Positions 1-12,667 of a stretch of 64,000 nt of DNA are shown here, one piece after another. The notes under the pieces are model-generated. The model searched no databases. It was not told the DNA's origin and saw nothing but the letters and a program-made list of their open reading frames with translations. The position numbers and the translations under genes were made by a program. The first letter of the stretch is position 1. The number at the start of each line of letters is the position of its first letter. Source of the DNA: Misgurnus anguillicaudatus (lineage: Eukaryota > Chordata > Actinopteri > Cypriniformes > Cobitidae); the NCBI RefSeq assembly GCF_027580225.2, contig NC_073361.2:22701501-22765500 (forward strand). The letters are read 5' to 3'.

Positions 1-270
1 CTGGTGTCAAGTCCCATCACGGGATGCGGCTGCTTCCTGACACGAATCCAACGTACCACCTCGCTGCAAAATTCGCTTGTGGTCACCGATGTCACAGCGA
101 TTTCAAATCAATGTCTGTGAGTGGACAACACAAGAAGTGCTTAAGGCCGGACACAATGAATCCAATGCGTGTAGTTTTACACTGTGTGTGTGTGTGTATT
201 GACATATGATTTCTGGAAGCATATGTCAATATGTTTACCAGTGAATTAAAAATCATTCGACAGAATTAAG

Positions 271-271
<1 letters not shown>

Positions 272-328
<57 letters not shown>
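272..328. repeat. (AC)n microsatellite
   Basis: About 28 uninterrupted AC dinucleotides; a shorter GT run lies at about 184-198. Likely length-polymorphic. Confidence 0.98.
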
Positions 329-330
<2 letters not shown>

Positions 331-1123
331 TTTTCAGGAGACAATCTATTCTGGTCAACTAAGATATCAATATGGGTTGTCAGTACTATAAATGAGTTTT
401 AAGAGGCCTAAAGAACCTGCTGATCTCCCCGCTTCAAATAGACTGTGGTCGGACTTAATAGAAAAGCTCATCTATCTTCTCAATGGGGTGTTTGGTGATA
501 TGAATTGGTGTCTTTAATTGAATTCTATGAACTCATATATTGGCTCCCTCCTGGTTCTAGCTGTATATTAATGTGCATGGCGAAGTTTCAGAACGGCATA
601 CTTGGATGTTCAAAGGCAGCATATCAGGTGAAAGCTATTTTTGGTGGTTTGATAATGTAAAACCCATTTTTAGTGGAATAATGTGTTTATTTGTGTCCAA
701 ACTCCTGTAATGAAGTGTTGGTATTCTAGTGTGCACTGTGCAAAACTACACACCATGGTGTCATTATTCTTATACCCCTGTACATTGCTTTGAATCTTTT
801 AAAGCTGCAATCCATAACTTTTCAGTTAAAATTTTGCAAGAAAGCAGATTTGCAATTGTAAAATAAATTATAATTGACATGATCGTGTCAGGAAATATAA
901 CTTGTGCTTTTTGAACTTTTTGCGTGATTACATCACGTCCATAAACAAAGTAAAGGACCCTCTGCTGCGGATGGTGAAGAGTTTTTAGCTTGCCCAACAA
1001 ACTTGCCATCTAGATATTAGTGTTTAATCTGTAAAGTTTAAAGTGATGACCACCTGGGGAATATTTTGTAAAGTTGTCAATTTATGACATCCTTGCATCT
1101 GAGAAATTATCGGTTGTTATAGG
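329..1123. other. Intergenic, no feature recognised
   Basis: AT-rich, with only short non-conserved reading frames. No repeat copy was recognised elsewhere in the window. Confidence 0.5.
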
Positions 1124-1235
1124 GGTCATGGCATTAAAATCTGACTTTTTCCATGTTTAAGTGCTATGATTGGGTCCCCAGTGATTCTATCAACCTAGAA
1201 AATGTGAAAAAGAGTAAACTTGACCCAGTAACCAG
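1124..1235 (+). repeat. Fragment of dispersed DNA element (family A)
   Basis: Matches the left end of the longer copies at 6660 and 56256 (shared words ctgactttttccatgttt and tctatcaacctagaaaa). The rest of the element is missing. Confidence 0.75.
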
Positions 1236-1767
1236 AGGCGTCATGCCCATTGAAAATAAGGGGGCATGTGCCCCCTCGGTTTTTTGAGCTAAATGGATTT
1301 TGCATGCAACCTCAAAATCAAAGAAACATCCATTAATCTGTTACTTTCTTTTAATCTGTTTAATATGCACAATATTATCAATTCTTTGCTGCATCCTTTT
1401 CACTTTTCAGAAATTTTTGCCGTTTTGATAGTGTTTTGATCATGTTACATTACTTTATTCTGGAGGCAGGGGCAGACTTCAGCGTCTGAGCGCGCTCACA
1501 AGTTTTGCTGTTGCTGCTGCATTTGGCTATCTGAGGAATTAAAACATGTAAGAAATGCTAAGAACATTTTCAATCCCCCAGTACGGTAATGTGTAGTTAG
1601 TTAAAGGTAGGGTTTCACATTTGGAAAAATGCTAACGGTAGCCGCCTAGCAATGAAATCACGATCCCACCCTCAAGTCAAATCGCCATCCAAAGTCACGC
1701 CTCTTTCGGAATCACACATGCTCACATATGAGGTAAAATTGAATGCAAAAATCCGTAATAATTTTAT

Positions 1768-1890
1768 CTAAACATCCAAACAGGGATGAATTAAGAATCC
1801 ACCTAACATTTAAATGTTTTCCCTATTTAAAGGCTGTTACATAAGTAGTTACACGAGTATATGGTGGGACAAAATAAAACGTTTTTTAAG
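1768..1890 (-). repeat. Fragment of the foldback family at 42207-42634
   Basis: Inverted match to the middle of the intronic element in pcyt1b: shares catccctgtttggat, tttaaatagggaaaa and the tgtcccaccata-like block. Only about 120 bp survive. Confidence 0.65.
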
Positions 1891-2424
1891 AAGATAAAAA
1901 TGAGAACTATATTGTATGGCGGAAGAGCGTTTAGTTTGCAACACTTTAATACTCTTTTTTTTTGCAGTGATGATCATTACAGCCAATTACAGACATCATG
2001 TGACTGTTAAGTGAGTTTTTATTGTGTGTAGAATAACAATAAAATAATTCATAAACACTTAAAAATAATTTGGTGCATGACACCCTTGAGAGTTAATATC
2101 AGCAGGGCTTTTCAACATCTGAAGGGATTAAATAGTGGTGCACAAATTACTTTTTCCTCTAAACAAGACATTAACGTTAACACTACGTTGAAAGATTTAA
2201 GTTTTCATTTAGACAGAACAAACGTGGCAGCTATATTACTTGTTCAGATGACTTTTTTCACATATTTGACTTTAAGGATCTACTTCTGTCATGTCAATAA
2301 TGGCAGATCTGCTCTAAGAAATGTACTCTGCAAATAACTGCAGTTTTAAGTTTCAAACAGAGATGGCGATAGAGAGGTAAACGTTAAAGATATTTTTATA
2401 TTTTTGGAAAAAAAGACTAGTTGT
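1891..2424. other. Intergenic, no feature recognised
   Basis: AT-rich sequence with no convincing exon. An 86-codon frame at 2077-2337 has no recognisable domain. Confidence 0.45.
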
Positions 2425-2432
2425 GTCCCAGG

Positions 2433-2886
2433 CAGTGGCGGCTGGTGGCTTCTTTTTTTTTTTGAAGCGCATGATGCGAAGTTCGTCACAACATGTATGT
2501 AGCCCGTCATGTGTGTGGTTCGTCATTTCAGGGTATGTGTTCTGCGCTTTGGGAGATTGTGTGTGCATCACGTGTCGTGCAAAAATAAGTGCCTGCTGCC
2601 TTAAACTTGAAAGGAGACGCTCGCGTGTGCCAGATACTCGCACAATCTCATGCGTAATCAGAGTTTACTGTTAAGGGAGTGTCTTGCGTGTATTTAGGGA
2701 ACGTGAGCGTCTCTTTTATCATAAACGGTTTTGACGTGTCTCCAACAGGCACTTATTTTGACAAAACACGTGGATCTCTCCACACGCATGACACATATTT
2801 TGGAAAAGGGAACCACACACGTGACAATCCGAACACTTATTATGAATTTAGCGCATCCTCGGAAGTGCAGTCACGAGTCGCCACTG
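2433..2886. mobile_element. Non-autonomous hAT transposon, perfect 8-bp TSD
   Basis: Ends CAGTGGCGGCTGGTG and the inverted CACGAGTCGCCACTG. Flanked by identical 8-bp duplications GTCCCAGG (2425-2432 and 2887-2894). The 8-bp TSD and CAGTGG termini are typical of hAT elements. At 454 bp with no transposase it is a passenger element moved in trans. Confidence 0.93.
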
Positions 2887-2894
2887 GTCCCAGG

Positions 2895-4034
2895 GTTCAC
2901 TTGAAAGTAGTAAAATTAAGAAAAACTTAAATGGCCTTGAATTTCTTAAAACTTAAATCAGCTATTTGTCTGACTAAATGTTTTGGAGAAATGTCCTTTC
3001 AAAATCATCAGACTGTACACATGTTGTACAGATATTGAGACAAAAACAACAAAGCAACCTGCTCACATCAAAAGAACTGTGCTTTAATCCAACATGAGTT
3101 GAATCATAATGCAAAAGTGGTGTAAACTTTACTGTCTGACAGACATGTCGAAATTCATTAGCTGTACCCTATGTTCTAATAAGCTTGTTAAAATCCAATT
3201 GCTCATGGGTACGTAAATGTCAGCCAGGATTATAGTCCAACCAGTGGAAGGTTATAAAAGCAGAGTGCTCCAAAAAAACACGTTACAGCAACCCCATCAA
3301 GCAACTGTCCTTTACGTGCATCCAAACTCTGCTCTATTTGGACATTTCATTGAGTCCAAGAGGTCTCTTAAAACATAAGAAGCTCTTGGCTGTCAGGAAA
3401 AGCAGATGGGGTCAGGGCACAGAGACCCACTTTCGCCCCCTTAGGCCACGATGTTCTAAATCTTACAGCGTCAAACATGGGATGAATATATTATCTGTTT
3501 TTATTTCTTGTTAGCTGTGTTATGGATATTTTGGGAAGGCACGTCTGTAATTGTGGAGAAGGAAAAAGGTTTCCTTTGAATGTACACTCAAAGGTAAAAT
3601 CTTTTGTTCTGCCACCCACATTAAGAAATGTATTAATTTACACCAGCTAATATGAATGCTATTTGCAGTCTACCTTTATTCAGACGTATTTTAGCACTCT
3701 GCTTTTGTTGTTTTGGTTTTACAGAAGGAGTTTGATGGTAGTTTCATTCAAAGGCTGTCTTAGTTAAAACTAACTCGCAGTCGTTACCTGACAGTGGCCA
3801 TCACAAGATCTCAGCAATTTATTGAATATTATTGATCAAAATCCATTTGTAGGGCAATGTGACCATTCATGTGTCAAATCAATCCTTGATGCATATTTGA
3901 CATTGTCTGCAAATACGGTACACTATTTTTAAGAAGACACAAATCGCATTCCTTTCAGATTGTTTGTTTGTTTATTCTTAACGCCACTCCAGCATATACG
4001 TCTATATTCATGGCGAAACCCTGATAATCCATAC
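2895..4034. other. Intergenic, no feature recognised
   Basis: About 1.1 kb without an exon or a repeat copy that I can match inside the window. Base composition is ordinary. Confidence 0.45.
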
Positions 4035-4260
4035 ACAAGTTGATCTAAACACACTTTGGAGAACGGGTATCTCCAATGTTACCTAACCTGCATGTTTTTG
4101 GACTGTGGGAGGAAACCCTGGAGTAAACCCACCCTGACACAGGGAGAACATGCAAACTCCACACAAAAAGGCCTCCTGACCCAGCTGGGGCTCAAACCGG
4201 GGACCTTTTTGCTGTGAGGCAACAGTGCTACCCACTGAGGTACTCTGCCACCCCCTATTA
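4035..4260 (-). mobile_element. tRNA-derived SINE/LINE-tail repeat
   Basis: Read on the minus strand, the tRNA-like head shows an A-box-like ctcagtgggtagcactg and a B-box-like ggtttgagcccc. The tail includes gagtttgcatgttctccc and tcctcccacagtccaaaaa, words of a very common teleost retroposon. It is diverged and inactive, and is followed directly by a hAT insertion. Confidence 0.7.
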
Positions 4261-4739
4261 CAGTGCTTCTCAATTATTTTCTGTCACGCCCCCCCAGGAA
4301 GAAGTAAACATTTTGCGCCCCCCCCAACTCTCTGCCGCGACTCTAAATAGTATAATTTATCTATAAAATGACACATCTGCAAAACATTGTATCCTTACAT
4401 TAAATTGCATTAAAGAACATTAAAAATCACATTAAAGAAAACACAAGAAAATAAATATCGATCAACTTACAGCAAAGAATAACTTTATTAACATTGTTTT
4501 TTAGTCTGTAACAGAAAGGACTTAAAATGCATCAATTTGCCTGAAAAAAAATCAATCCTTGTTTAAAGTATAATATTTTTTGACCGTTTGATACTGAAAA
4601 ATTAAATTAAATGTAATCAATAAATAATAATAAAAACTCAAGCGGCTTATCAGCGTGATTGGGGTGTAATGTCTTTGTGACAGTGCCCAAAAAACACTTC
4701 CTGAAAAAGTATTCCCGCCCCACTATTTGAGAAGCACTG
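4261..4739. mobile_element. Non-autonomous hAT transposon, perfect 8-bp TSD
   Basis: TIRs CAGTGCTTCTCAA / TTTGAGAAGCACTG. Identical 8-bp TSDs CCCTATTA at 4253-4260 and 4740-4747. 479 bp, no coding capacity. C-rich patches near the left end. Confidence 0.93.
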
Positions 4740-4749
4740 CCCTATTAGA

Positions 4750-6108
4750 ACATTCTATGTTATTTTCGCAAATGTTTCATCCTCTCTGGTTTCATTAAAA
4801 TACGGCCTGCCTCAAGGCTCTATTTTAAGCCCTACGTTGTTCTCTTTGTATATGTGCCCGTTGGGTTCCTTATGTCATCGTTATGACATTTTGTATCACA
4901 AGATGACATGCAGACTTATCTATAACTTAAAGGTGGAAATGAGTTGTCTCTGCAGTCCCAGTTGGTCTGTCTAGATGAGGTTAAAGTTTCGCTGTCAAAC
5001 AGTTTTCTTCAGCTTAATAAAAAGTCTGAAATAATCATATTTGGTCCTCCAAAATTTTAAGAAAAGATAGCCAGTGCTCTGAGAGAAACCTTGGCGCCTT
5101 AATTTATTCTTCCCTTAGCTTTGATAAACAGATTAATCAAAGTTGTAAGAAGTCGCTTTTATCAGATTAGAATCAATTTCAAAACTTTTTCTTAGTTTTA
5201 AAGATCTAGAGATTGTGGTTCATGCTTTTATTAATTTGAGACTGGATTATTGTAACTCTCTCTATGCAAGGATCTGTCAGCGGTAATTAACTCGTCTGCA
5301 GCTTGCAGTTAGTGCTGCTTTTGTGCTGTCCTCTCTCCATTGGTTACCAGTCCAGTTTAGGATTGAGTTTAAGAATTTATTATTGGTTTTTAAAGCACAA
5401 TTTGTCCACAAAAACGAACATATTGTTGTTGGCTGTTGCTCAGTACAAAAAAAGTCAAAAGGGTGATCAGGCTAGGGCTGTCACAAAGATTAAATAATCG
5501 TCTCATTGCAATTGTTTGACCTCATCGTGATAATTTCAGATCACCGCAATGATTGCACATCTCTCTAAAAAACACAAGGGGGAGCTGCACCGCCTGTATA
5601 AACGATACCAGATCAGATTACTTTTAAAAAAGTGTTATGTGAATACATTTTTACTGCCAGATAAACCTTGCAAAAGATTTAATTTAAATAATCACAACAA
5701 TCTGTGTTTATTTCATAAACAAAAAAATTTATGAGAATTAAATGTCAAAGCAATAAACAGGCTATTAATCGGCATAATCGTAACAATTTATTAAACAATT
5801 AACCGTCAGCCAATTTCATAATCCTGACAGACCTAGATCAGGCGTTCTCCGTAGTAGCTCCTAAATTGTGAAACATTTTGCCCCTTTAAATTCCACAGGC
5901 TCCAAACTAGAGGTTTTTAGGTCGCAGTTTAAGAATCATCTCTTGAGCCTATGAAGTAGGGGATTTTTTATTTTGGAACCTTTTATAATTGTTTCTATTT
6001 ACATGTAAGTTTTGTGTGTGTATTCGATTTTTTATTTTTGTCATTGTGCAGCACTTCCATCAACAAAGTTGCATTTAAATGTGTTAAATAAATAAATAAA
6101 TTATAGTT
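4750..6108 (+). pseudogene. Decayed LINE reverse-transcriptase fragment (L2/Rex1-like)
   Basis: Three-frame reading gives broken RT pieces: KYGLPQGSILSPTLFSLYM (the PQGS...LGPLLF motif), LNFETGLL-type sequence ending in RLDYCNSLY-like codons, SSLHWLPVQFRIEFKILLLV, and after an inserted hAT element QAFSVVAPKLWNILPL. These are the usual C-terminal RT blocks of L2/Rex1-type LINEs in order. The frame has many stops and shifts. A (taaa)n tail at about 6085-6108 marks the 3' end. 5'-truncated and dead. Confidence 0.85.
5473..5835. mobile_element. Non-autonomous hAT element inserted in the LINE
   Basis: TIRs TAGGGCTGTCA / TGACAGACCTA with perfect 8-bp TSDs GATCAGGC (5465-5472 and 5836-5843). 363 bp. 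It interrupts the LINE RT between its LVFKA-type block and the AFSVVAPKLWN block, so it is younger than the LINE. Confidence 0.94.
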
Positions 6109-6254
6109 AATTCGAAGTTGAACCTCAAAATACATATATAATCAACGATTATAAATCAGCATAGAATTTGCTAAATTAAAATAAATAAATCATTAAATAA
6201 ATAAATCATTTAAATAAATAATTTTAAGCCCACTGTTAGAATAATAAAAAAAAT

Positions 6255-6420
6255 GGTCTCAAGCTGTCGCAGGGCCTAACACACTAAAGGTCTGAGTTAC
6301 TAATATGCAGTCTTTGGTACCAGTATGTACCTCTGAGGTGCTAATATAAACTCTTTAAGGGAAAAGTACTTTTTGAAAGTCCACCTCCACGTTGAGAGCT
6401 AGGGATCATTTTTCGACTGT
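6255..6420. repeat. GGTACC-rich dispersed repeat (family P)
   Basis: Shares the agctgtc...gtaccaatatgtacct...aaagtac pattern with copies at 21255, 26838, 29870, 32391 and 43280. Degenerate. Confidence 0.6.
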
Positions 6421-6426
6421 GTTTAA

Positions 6427-6659
6427 AGGCGGAGTGCACAATGTTTAAAAAACGCTTTGGAAAAGGGAGTCGGGCTGACTACCAAGACACACTTGTAGCC
6501 AATCAGCAGTAAGGGACGTGTCTACTTACCGACATCCTTGCCGGGGTTGCGTATTTGTGCGGCGGGCCTTTCAAAAGAAGGTCCAGATTCTATTGGGGTA
6601 GGGGTGTGTATGTTTAGGTGATTTCAAATGTCAACATTGGCTTTTAAACATTGTGCACT
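6427..6659. mobile_element. MITE, family D copy 1
   Basis: Close match to 32180-32391: shared gctttggaaaagggagtcgg, cacacttgtagccaatcagc, aggtccagattcta. The left TIR is ttaaaggcggagtgcac; the right end is cut at the next element. Confidence 0.8.
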
Positions 6660-7032
6660 AAAGGGGGTTTATCATGAAAATCTGACTTTTCCAATGTTGA
6701 GGTGCTATAAATGTGTCCCCAGTGCTTCTATCAACCTAGAAAAAGTGAAAAAGATTAACCCAGTAACTTAGTTTTAGTATCCATTCACTGCAAGCATGTG
6801 AAAAATAGGTCATTGAAATTTGGCTCCCATTGTGATGTCAGAAGGGGACTATACCGCCCTTTAATCTGCACAGTCCAACCAGGGCACTTTTTGCTCACAT
6901 CTACAAAGGGGCAATTTTAACATGCTACAATAAATGTATCTATATATGATATGTTAAACTAGAACTTCACATACATACTCTGGGGACACCAAATATTTAT
7001 CTTTCATCTTTAAAAAGTTTGTGAAATAATTT
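6660..7032 (+). mobile_element. DNA element, family A copy 2 (right end lost)
   Basis: Matches the complete copy 56256-56764 from end to end except for the last TIR bases: shared tctgacttttccaatg, tctatcaacctagaaaa, taccgccc...aatctgca. Confidence 0.8.
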
Positions 7033-8167
7033 TCCCTATTACAAAAAGTATTTTGTCAGTATTTTAAATGGTGCCAACATTTATAGTTCCAAACTAGACA
7101 GCTTATACTTAATGATTAGTGAGCTTATTTGACCCTAAATTCAAAAGCAACTCTGTAACCTGCAACCTTTCTACCTGTTACGGGGGTAAATACTTAATTT
7201 TTAATTCACCTGTCAACGCACACTAAAACAATAAAATCTTTATCAATGCCAAGATCAAACATCCTTACACTCTTTATTACTTGCCTTTTTAAATCTGAGT
7301 TGTTGTATCACCTTGAAATGATGTGAAGGCATAGATATTCTGTCAGGAATGGCATGCCCCATTGCACCTGTCCCTCTCTGGTTCACCTTGTCTCATTCAC
7401 AGTACCTGTCACAGACAGTGCTGGATCCCTGCCTTTTATCCTTGAATCTGACAGTTCTGCCATTGCAATTTGCTGGGTCTGACAAGGCATTCTTCACTTG
7501 TCCATGACATGATTTGATATAAGCTGACATGACATGAGTAGCCCTCACAAGAAGAGTTTGTGTTTTGCATGAAAATCTATCATATATTTTAGTCAATGGC
7601 ACTGACATCTTTATGCAGTGGCATCCTGTTGCGAATTAGCTGAACAAACAACCCGAGTTTTATTTTCAAAACATGCAATTCAGTTTAAACACGCTATATG
7701 TGCAGAAATAGCAATGCCGGGTTATATAATCAGTTTTTCAGCACAAACATTTATTTGCATACACTATGAGGCTTATTATAGAATGTGCCTTATTGACAAA
7801 AGTGAGCACTATTTGTCAATGAAAGGCTAGGTAAACTAATGAATATACCATAATCTAATTGTTTACAGTTTTGTAAACCAAATGATTGTTTAAACAGAAG
7901 ATAAAAACACAATATTCAACTATGACTAACATGTTTTTTCAGTGAATCGTGACCTACAGCTTTGCTTGCAGTTTGACAGCATATGGGGTGAAGCAGCACT
8001 GTTTAAAAATGCCTCATTGTTGAAAAAACACATCAATGTTTGTTTGCACCTCTTTGTATGACAAGGTGCCTTTGTGAATGCCTTAAGGAGTTGCATCCTG
8101 GCCTGCTGAATTTGTTATAAGCAGTAAAGATTTAAAGATGATATCATCATCGCATTGAGAATTTCAG
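7033..8167. other. Intergenic, no feature recognised
   Basis: About 1.1 kb of AT-rich sequence with no matched repeat or exon. Confidence 0.45.
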
Positions 8168-8171
8168 TTAA

Positions 8172-8996
8172 AGGATTATTCCACTTTCTTAAAAAAGAAA
8201 AATGTCATCAAAAATGTTGATGTCTTCCTTTGTTCAGGAAAACTTAATTTTTCTACTTTAAATAGACTTTAAAAGACAGTTTACAGTTTAAAACTGCAGT
8301 TTAAACCCAGCTTTAAAGGGCTCTAAACGATCCCAACCGAGGCATAAGGGTCTTATCTAGCAAAGTAATTGGCATATTTAGCAAGAAAAATAAACATTTT
8401 AAAAAACCACAACTTCTCATCTTGCACTATCCGTGTGATGCGCCAGCGCGACCTCACGTAATGCGTCATGACGTCGAAAGGTCTCGGGTTACATATACGC
8501 ATATTTGCGGACCATTTGAAACAATAAATTAACATAAGGACATTAATTAATATAATTCATTCCACATACAACAACGTCAGAACGGTCCTCTTCTCCACAC
8601 TTGTAAACACTGGGGCGGTAGTTTCGCCTTTGACCTTTCAAGATCATGACGATTTATGTGAGGTTGTGCTGGTGCGTCACAACAAGAAGTTGTGGTTTTA
8701 AAGTGCCTGTTTTTTATTTTTCTTGCCGAAAATGGCAATCGTTTCACTAGATAAGACCCTTATGCCTCGTTTGGGATTGTTTAAAGCCCTTTGAAGCTGC
8801 GTTGAAACTGCAATTTTAAACTGCGTTAAAACTGCGTTGGGGTCCAATAAAGTCTATTCAATTGAGAAAAATCCTGGAATGTTTTTCTTAAAAAAACATA
8901 ATTTCTTCTTGACTGAACAAAGAAAGAGATAAACATTTTAGAAAACATGGGGGTGAGTAAATTATTGGGATTTTTTTAAGAAAGTGGAGTAATCCT
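8172..8996. mobile_element. TTAA-flanked foldback transposon, family C copy 1
   Basis: Long terminal inverted repeats of roughly 350 bp (AGGATTA...TAATCCT) flanked by TTAA on both sides. Paralogs at 44247-45087 and 59158-59766. TTAA duplications point to the Kolobok or piggyBac group. No coding capacity. Confidence 0.9.
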
Positions 8997-9189
8997 TTAA
9001 AAGGTGCTACTCCTCTGTCCACAGACTACAACATTAACATACAAGTTTGTTTATCAAATTAATAATTTGCTTAACAGGAATACCAGATCTTCACAACAAA
9101 ACCAACCTGATGTCTCATGTCCAAATACCAAAACTCAAAATATTTCACTACTATACTTGTAATATATGTAATGTACTGTCACTGTTATG

Positions 9190-9530
9190 CTACGTACACA
9201 CCAAAAGCGGGACATCACGTTAACCGCTCTAAATTACTCGCGGGATTTAACTTCGTGTCATGCTAATTTTTCGCATTAATTGAGTATTTTCAATTGGGCG
9301 AAGACGCGTTTGAGGCGAATAGCGCATGTTTTGCAGCAAACGCGCCCCCTATCGCGTCATTTGCATTGACTTTGTATGTAATCTACTCGCGCAAATCTTT
9401 TAAAGCACAAATCGCTGAACGCGCAAATCGCTGAACGCGCAAATCGCTGAACGCGCAAAATGCTGAACGCGCAAATTGTTGAACGCGCAAATCGTTGAAC
9501 TTGTGTCTGGTGTGAACCCACAGTTATGCA
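9190..9530. mobile_element. Probable MITE carrying a 16-bp minisatellite
   Basis: CpG-rich island in AT-rich flanks, bounded by gtacacaccaaaagcg and cttgtgtctggtgtgaac, which resemble the inverted 'gtgtgcacacca' ends of other fish MITEs. The internal tandem array is annotated separately. Confidence 0.5.
9405..9500. repeat. 16-bp minisatellite, 6 units
   Basis: Six head-to-tail copies of gcgcaaatcgctgaac with a few substitutions (units start at 9405, 9421, 9437, 9453, 9469 and 9485). Confidence 0.95.
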
Positions 9531-11937
9531 TTACACATATTTTTTTCTTGAAAATCACTTAAAAGTAGTAATCATAAACAGTATTTTCACAACAAAAATT
9601 CATACCTTAAGATTGACAGCTGATCATGCCGCCTACTTTGTGGCAAGCAGCTCAAGTTCCGTAGGAAAACTGTGAACTTCGCAAACCCTGGCTTTTAACG
9701 CTTCTGCAACAAAAATAAATATTTTTAAGCCAAAAAATATACTTATTTCAGTCTTGTGTTGCACCTTAAATGGTGTTGTCACAGTTTGTTTGATTAGATT
9801 GACTAAGTTTTAAAATTTGCATCTTCAAAATCTAAAAATAGAACTTCATTTTTATCATTGAGCAAAAGTAACACATCTTTAGTCCTCAAACTCATCTGGT
9901 GGCATAGGGCATTCAGTCCCACAGGAATGTTTCTGGACGATCTTTGATCATGATGCAGTGACACACAATCAATAACTTGTGGCCTTTTCTTCGGTGACCA
10001 CTCAAAGAATGTGATGACCTGCCGTGACACTGCTCCTTCACAAACACGCACACACGACACGACTAAGCATAACATCCAATCCTCTACTTCATTCCGCCAT
10101 CCATTTTTTTCTTCATGTGTGTTATTGTGTATCCTCTTTGCTTAACATGATTATATGTGTATTTTCCACACTGCTAAGGATTGTGGGAAATGGTCACTAG
10201 ATGTACCACTGTGGATGAATGACCACCAAAAATCTTGACCATTTCACCGATGTTGGCACATGGGGGCCGATCAGTCATAGACGCTTACATAGCTTCATTG
10301 TGTTATTTATTTGCATAATCAGCCTAATTTCATCTTCCGATGGGTGCACTTTGGGTTTGCATCCGTCTGAGCGGATAATCAAGGTGCCATGCTACAGCGC
10401 ACAGGACGCCCCCTCCCCAAAAGGCCATTCGGCAAAACGTGAAATTTCATATACGTCACAGCGCAGCATACAAGTTTAACAACCTCCTGAAATAATTACT
10501 TTAGAAAAGTATTCATAGAACAGTGCCATTAAAGAATTGTCTAATTGGTGTGTGAAAAGGTCTCCTCGGTCTTCTCCATCTGCATCATTATGTGGATTTC
10601 TCAACACATGGTCGTACTTTTTCATTAAGAACTGCTAAGTATGCACCTAAACAAAGGCGTCGCAAAGTCACATCCTGCACTAATTGGTGTTCATTAGCTC
10701 TAAGGTTGATCCTTTGAGCTTTCCATGTGAATCTCAGACTGAATGGATCATCAGAGCAAAGGATTGTACTCATCAATCAGTCTGATTTACATTGTAAATG
10801 AATCGCCATCATTAAAGTTGCTAATAATGCTAAGAAGTGACTGTCAAGGATCTCAGTCATGAAATCATGTTCATTCATACGAGGCAAGGAATTGAGGAAT
10901 TACAAAATGTACTATTAAAAAAAATCTAATTCCAATTCATACTCAATGTGAGATATCTACAGAGACTAAAATGTTTCATTTATGTTAAGATGTGGGGTCA
11001 TCAATCAATTCAATGTGGGTCGAACGAGCATACATCAAATAGAAACCTCTCAGTGAAAAAGCGTACTTTATGGTCTTCAAAATAGAAGGGGAAGACATTG
11101 AGATGCTCTGCAAATCTCTCACGGCAATAAGTGTACTGTTTATTTTTCACTTGGTAATACTATGTCAGTGACTGCCAACAACAAACCTGACATCTTGAAT
11201 AGCAACATGTGTCAGCGGTCAATTAAAATAACAAGCCAGCAAAGTCAAACTGTGCATGGGAATTATCGATATATTACTAACAGGCTCTCATTGGCACTCG
11301 CTGGATGAGTCAGCCTCTCTCGAGGGACCGGCGCGCACATCTTTATAGTCTATGCTTAAAAAGTGTCCTCTCTCCAGACCTCTTTCCAACTTTTAACATC
11401 AAGATGGGAAAAGACAAGTTTGATGTTTCCTCTAAAATGAGGAAAGAATGTGGCAGTGAATCAATAAAAATGTCGATTCGCTAAAAAGGATCTCTACCAG
11501 TCTTTGAAAATGAAGGGAATAAATACAGCGAATTGAATTTTCCTTTGACGTGTCTAAAAATTGAGAAGGCTGCCAGCGTCTCAGGAGATCCAGTGTTCCC
11601 TATAAAAAGCGCACGCTTTATATCAGTTTATCTCATTACTGAGCAATGACTGCAAGATGTTGATGTAAAAACAAGAAGGCCTGTTTTGTTCTAATTGTAT
11701 TTTCACACTTCACATTAGCGGTTTATTAGTGCAATTAATGAAGATGTTGTTTATTGCATTTACAGCAAACATGGCACAACGTGCAGTAATGAACAATAAT
11801 AATCTCTTATGAAGTACACTGCAGAACCTGAACTGTTTATGTATTAATATTTTACATATTACATTGATGCATTTGACAGATGCTATTCAAAATGACTGAC
11901 TAATAAATTGTAAAATGCCAGAATGCACAGTAAGTAA
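9531..11937. other. Intergenic, low-repeat stretch
   Basis: No exon recognised. Few of the repeats that fill the window are seen between about 10.1 and 11.9 kb, so it could hold conserved non-coding elements. That is a guess from the lack of repeats only. Confidence 0.35.
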
Positions 11938-12640
11938 GGAATAATTGATGACAACGGGACGTTTAATTATTCAAAAATAATGCACACCCAAGGTGGTAAT
12001 GCATCAACACGACATCCGTTACACCGCGGATGTGTATTATTAATGGACCGGAGTCATTTATTCTGCTTATACCACGGTTACCACTCCATAAAGATATTGT
12101 TTAGGTGTTTTAAAACATTTGACAGGTTTTTTCCCATAAAATGCTATTGTGAGTAGGATTGATTTCTAATGCATCTCATTTAAGAGCACATTTATACTTA
12201 AGATGTGTTTTGGTCAATCTGATCACAAGTGGACGAGAGTCTGTTTTGTCCACTTTCAACCGCTTCTGTCCTGATTACTTCAAGTCCCTCTGCTTTCATT
12301 AAAACACGAGCGGGAGAAATGATGGGTTTAAGTAATATTATGTGAGTACCGCTGCTTGTGTTGTTTGCTCCGCAGGGTTTATTTAATTATTTTTTTATTG
12401 TTTAATTTATCATTTCAATTTATTTTTATCTTTACCACAAATATATTTATGCTTTACTTAATTGTTGAAATAAATAATTCAGCTATTTTAGTTAAATTTT
12501 GCGTAGTGATATGGCACTATAATGTGGTCAAAAGACCTGGAACTACTACATAACTGTGTGTTTACTAAAAAATAATGCACACCCTTAGAACATATGTCAA
12601 CCAATCAGAATGAAGCATTCAACAGGCCTGTGCTATAAAA
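11938..12640. repeat. Probable old DNA element
   Basis: aaaaataatgcacaccc occurs near both ends (about 11975 and 12570), and the block caaccaatcagaatgaagc resembles widespread fish repeats. Ends are not defined. Confidence 0.35.
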
Positions 12641-12667
12641 CTGTATACTCCCTGGAAATCCAACCTC

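Noticed and set aside
1229..1708. Possible hAT element with AGAGGCGT ends
   Set aside because: Ends are inverted for only about 9-10 bases and no matching 8-bp duplication was found.
9405..9500. Regular repeats resembling a CRISPR array
   Set aside because: 16-bp units lie head to tail without spacers, in a vertebrate genome; a minisatellite.
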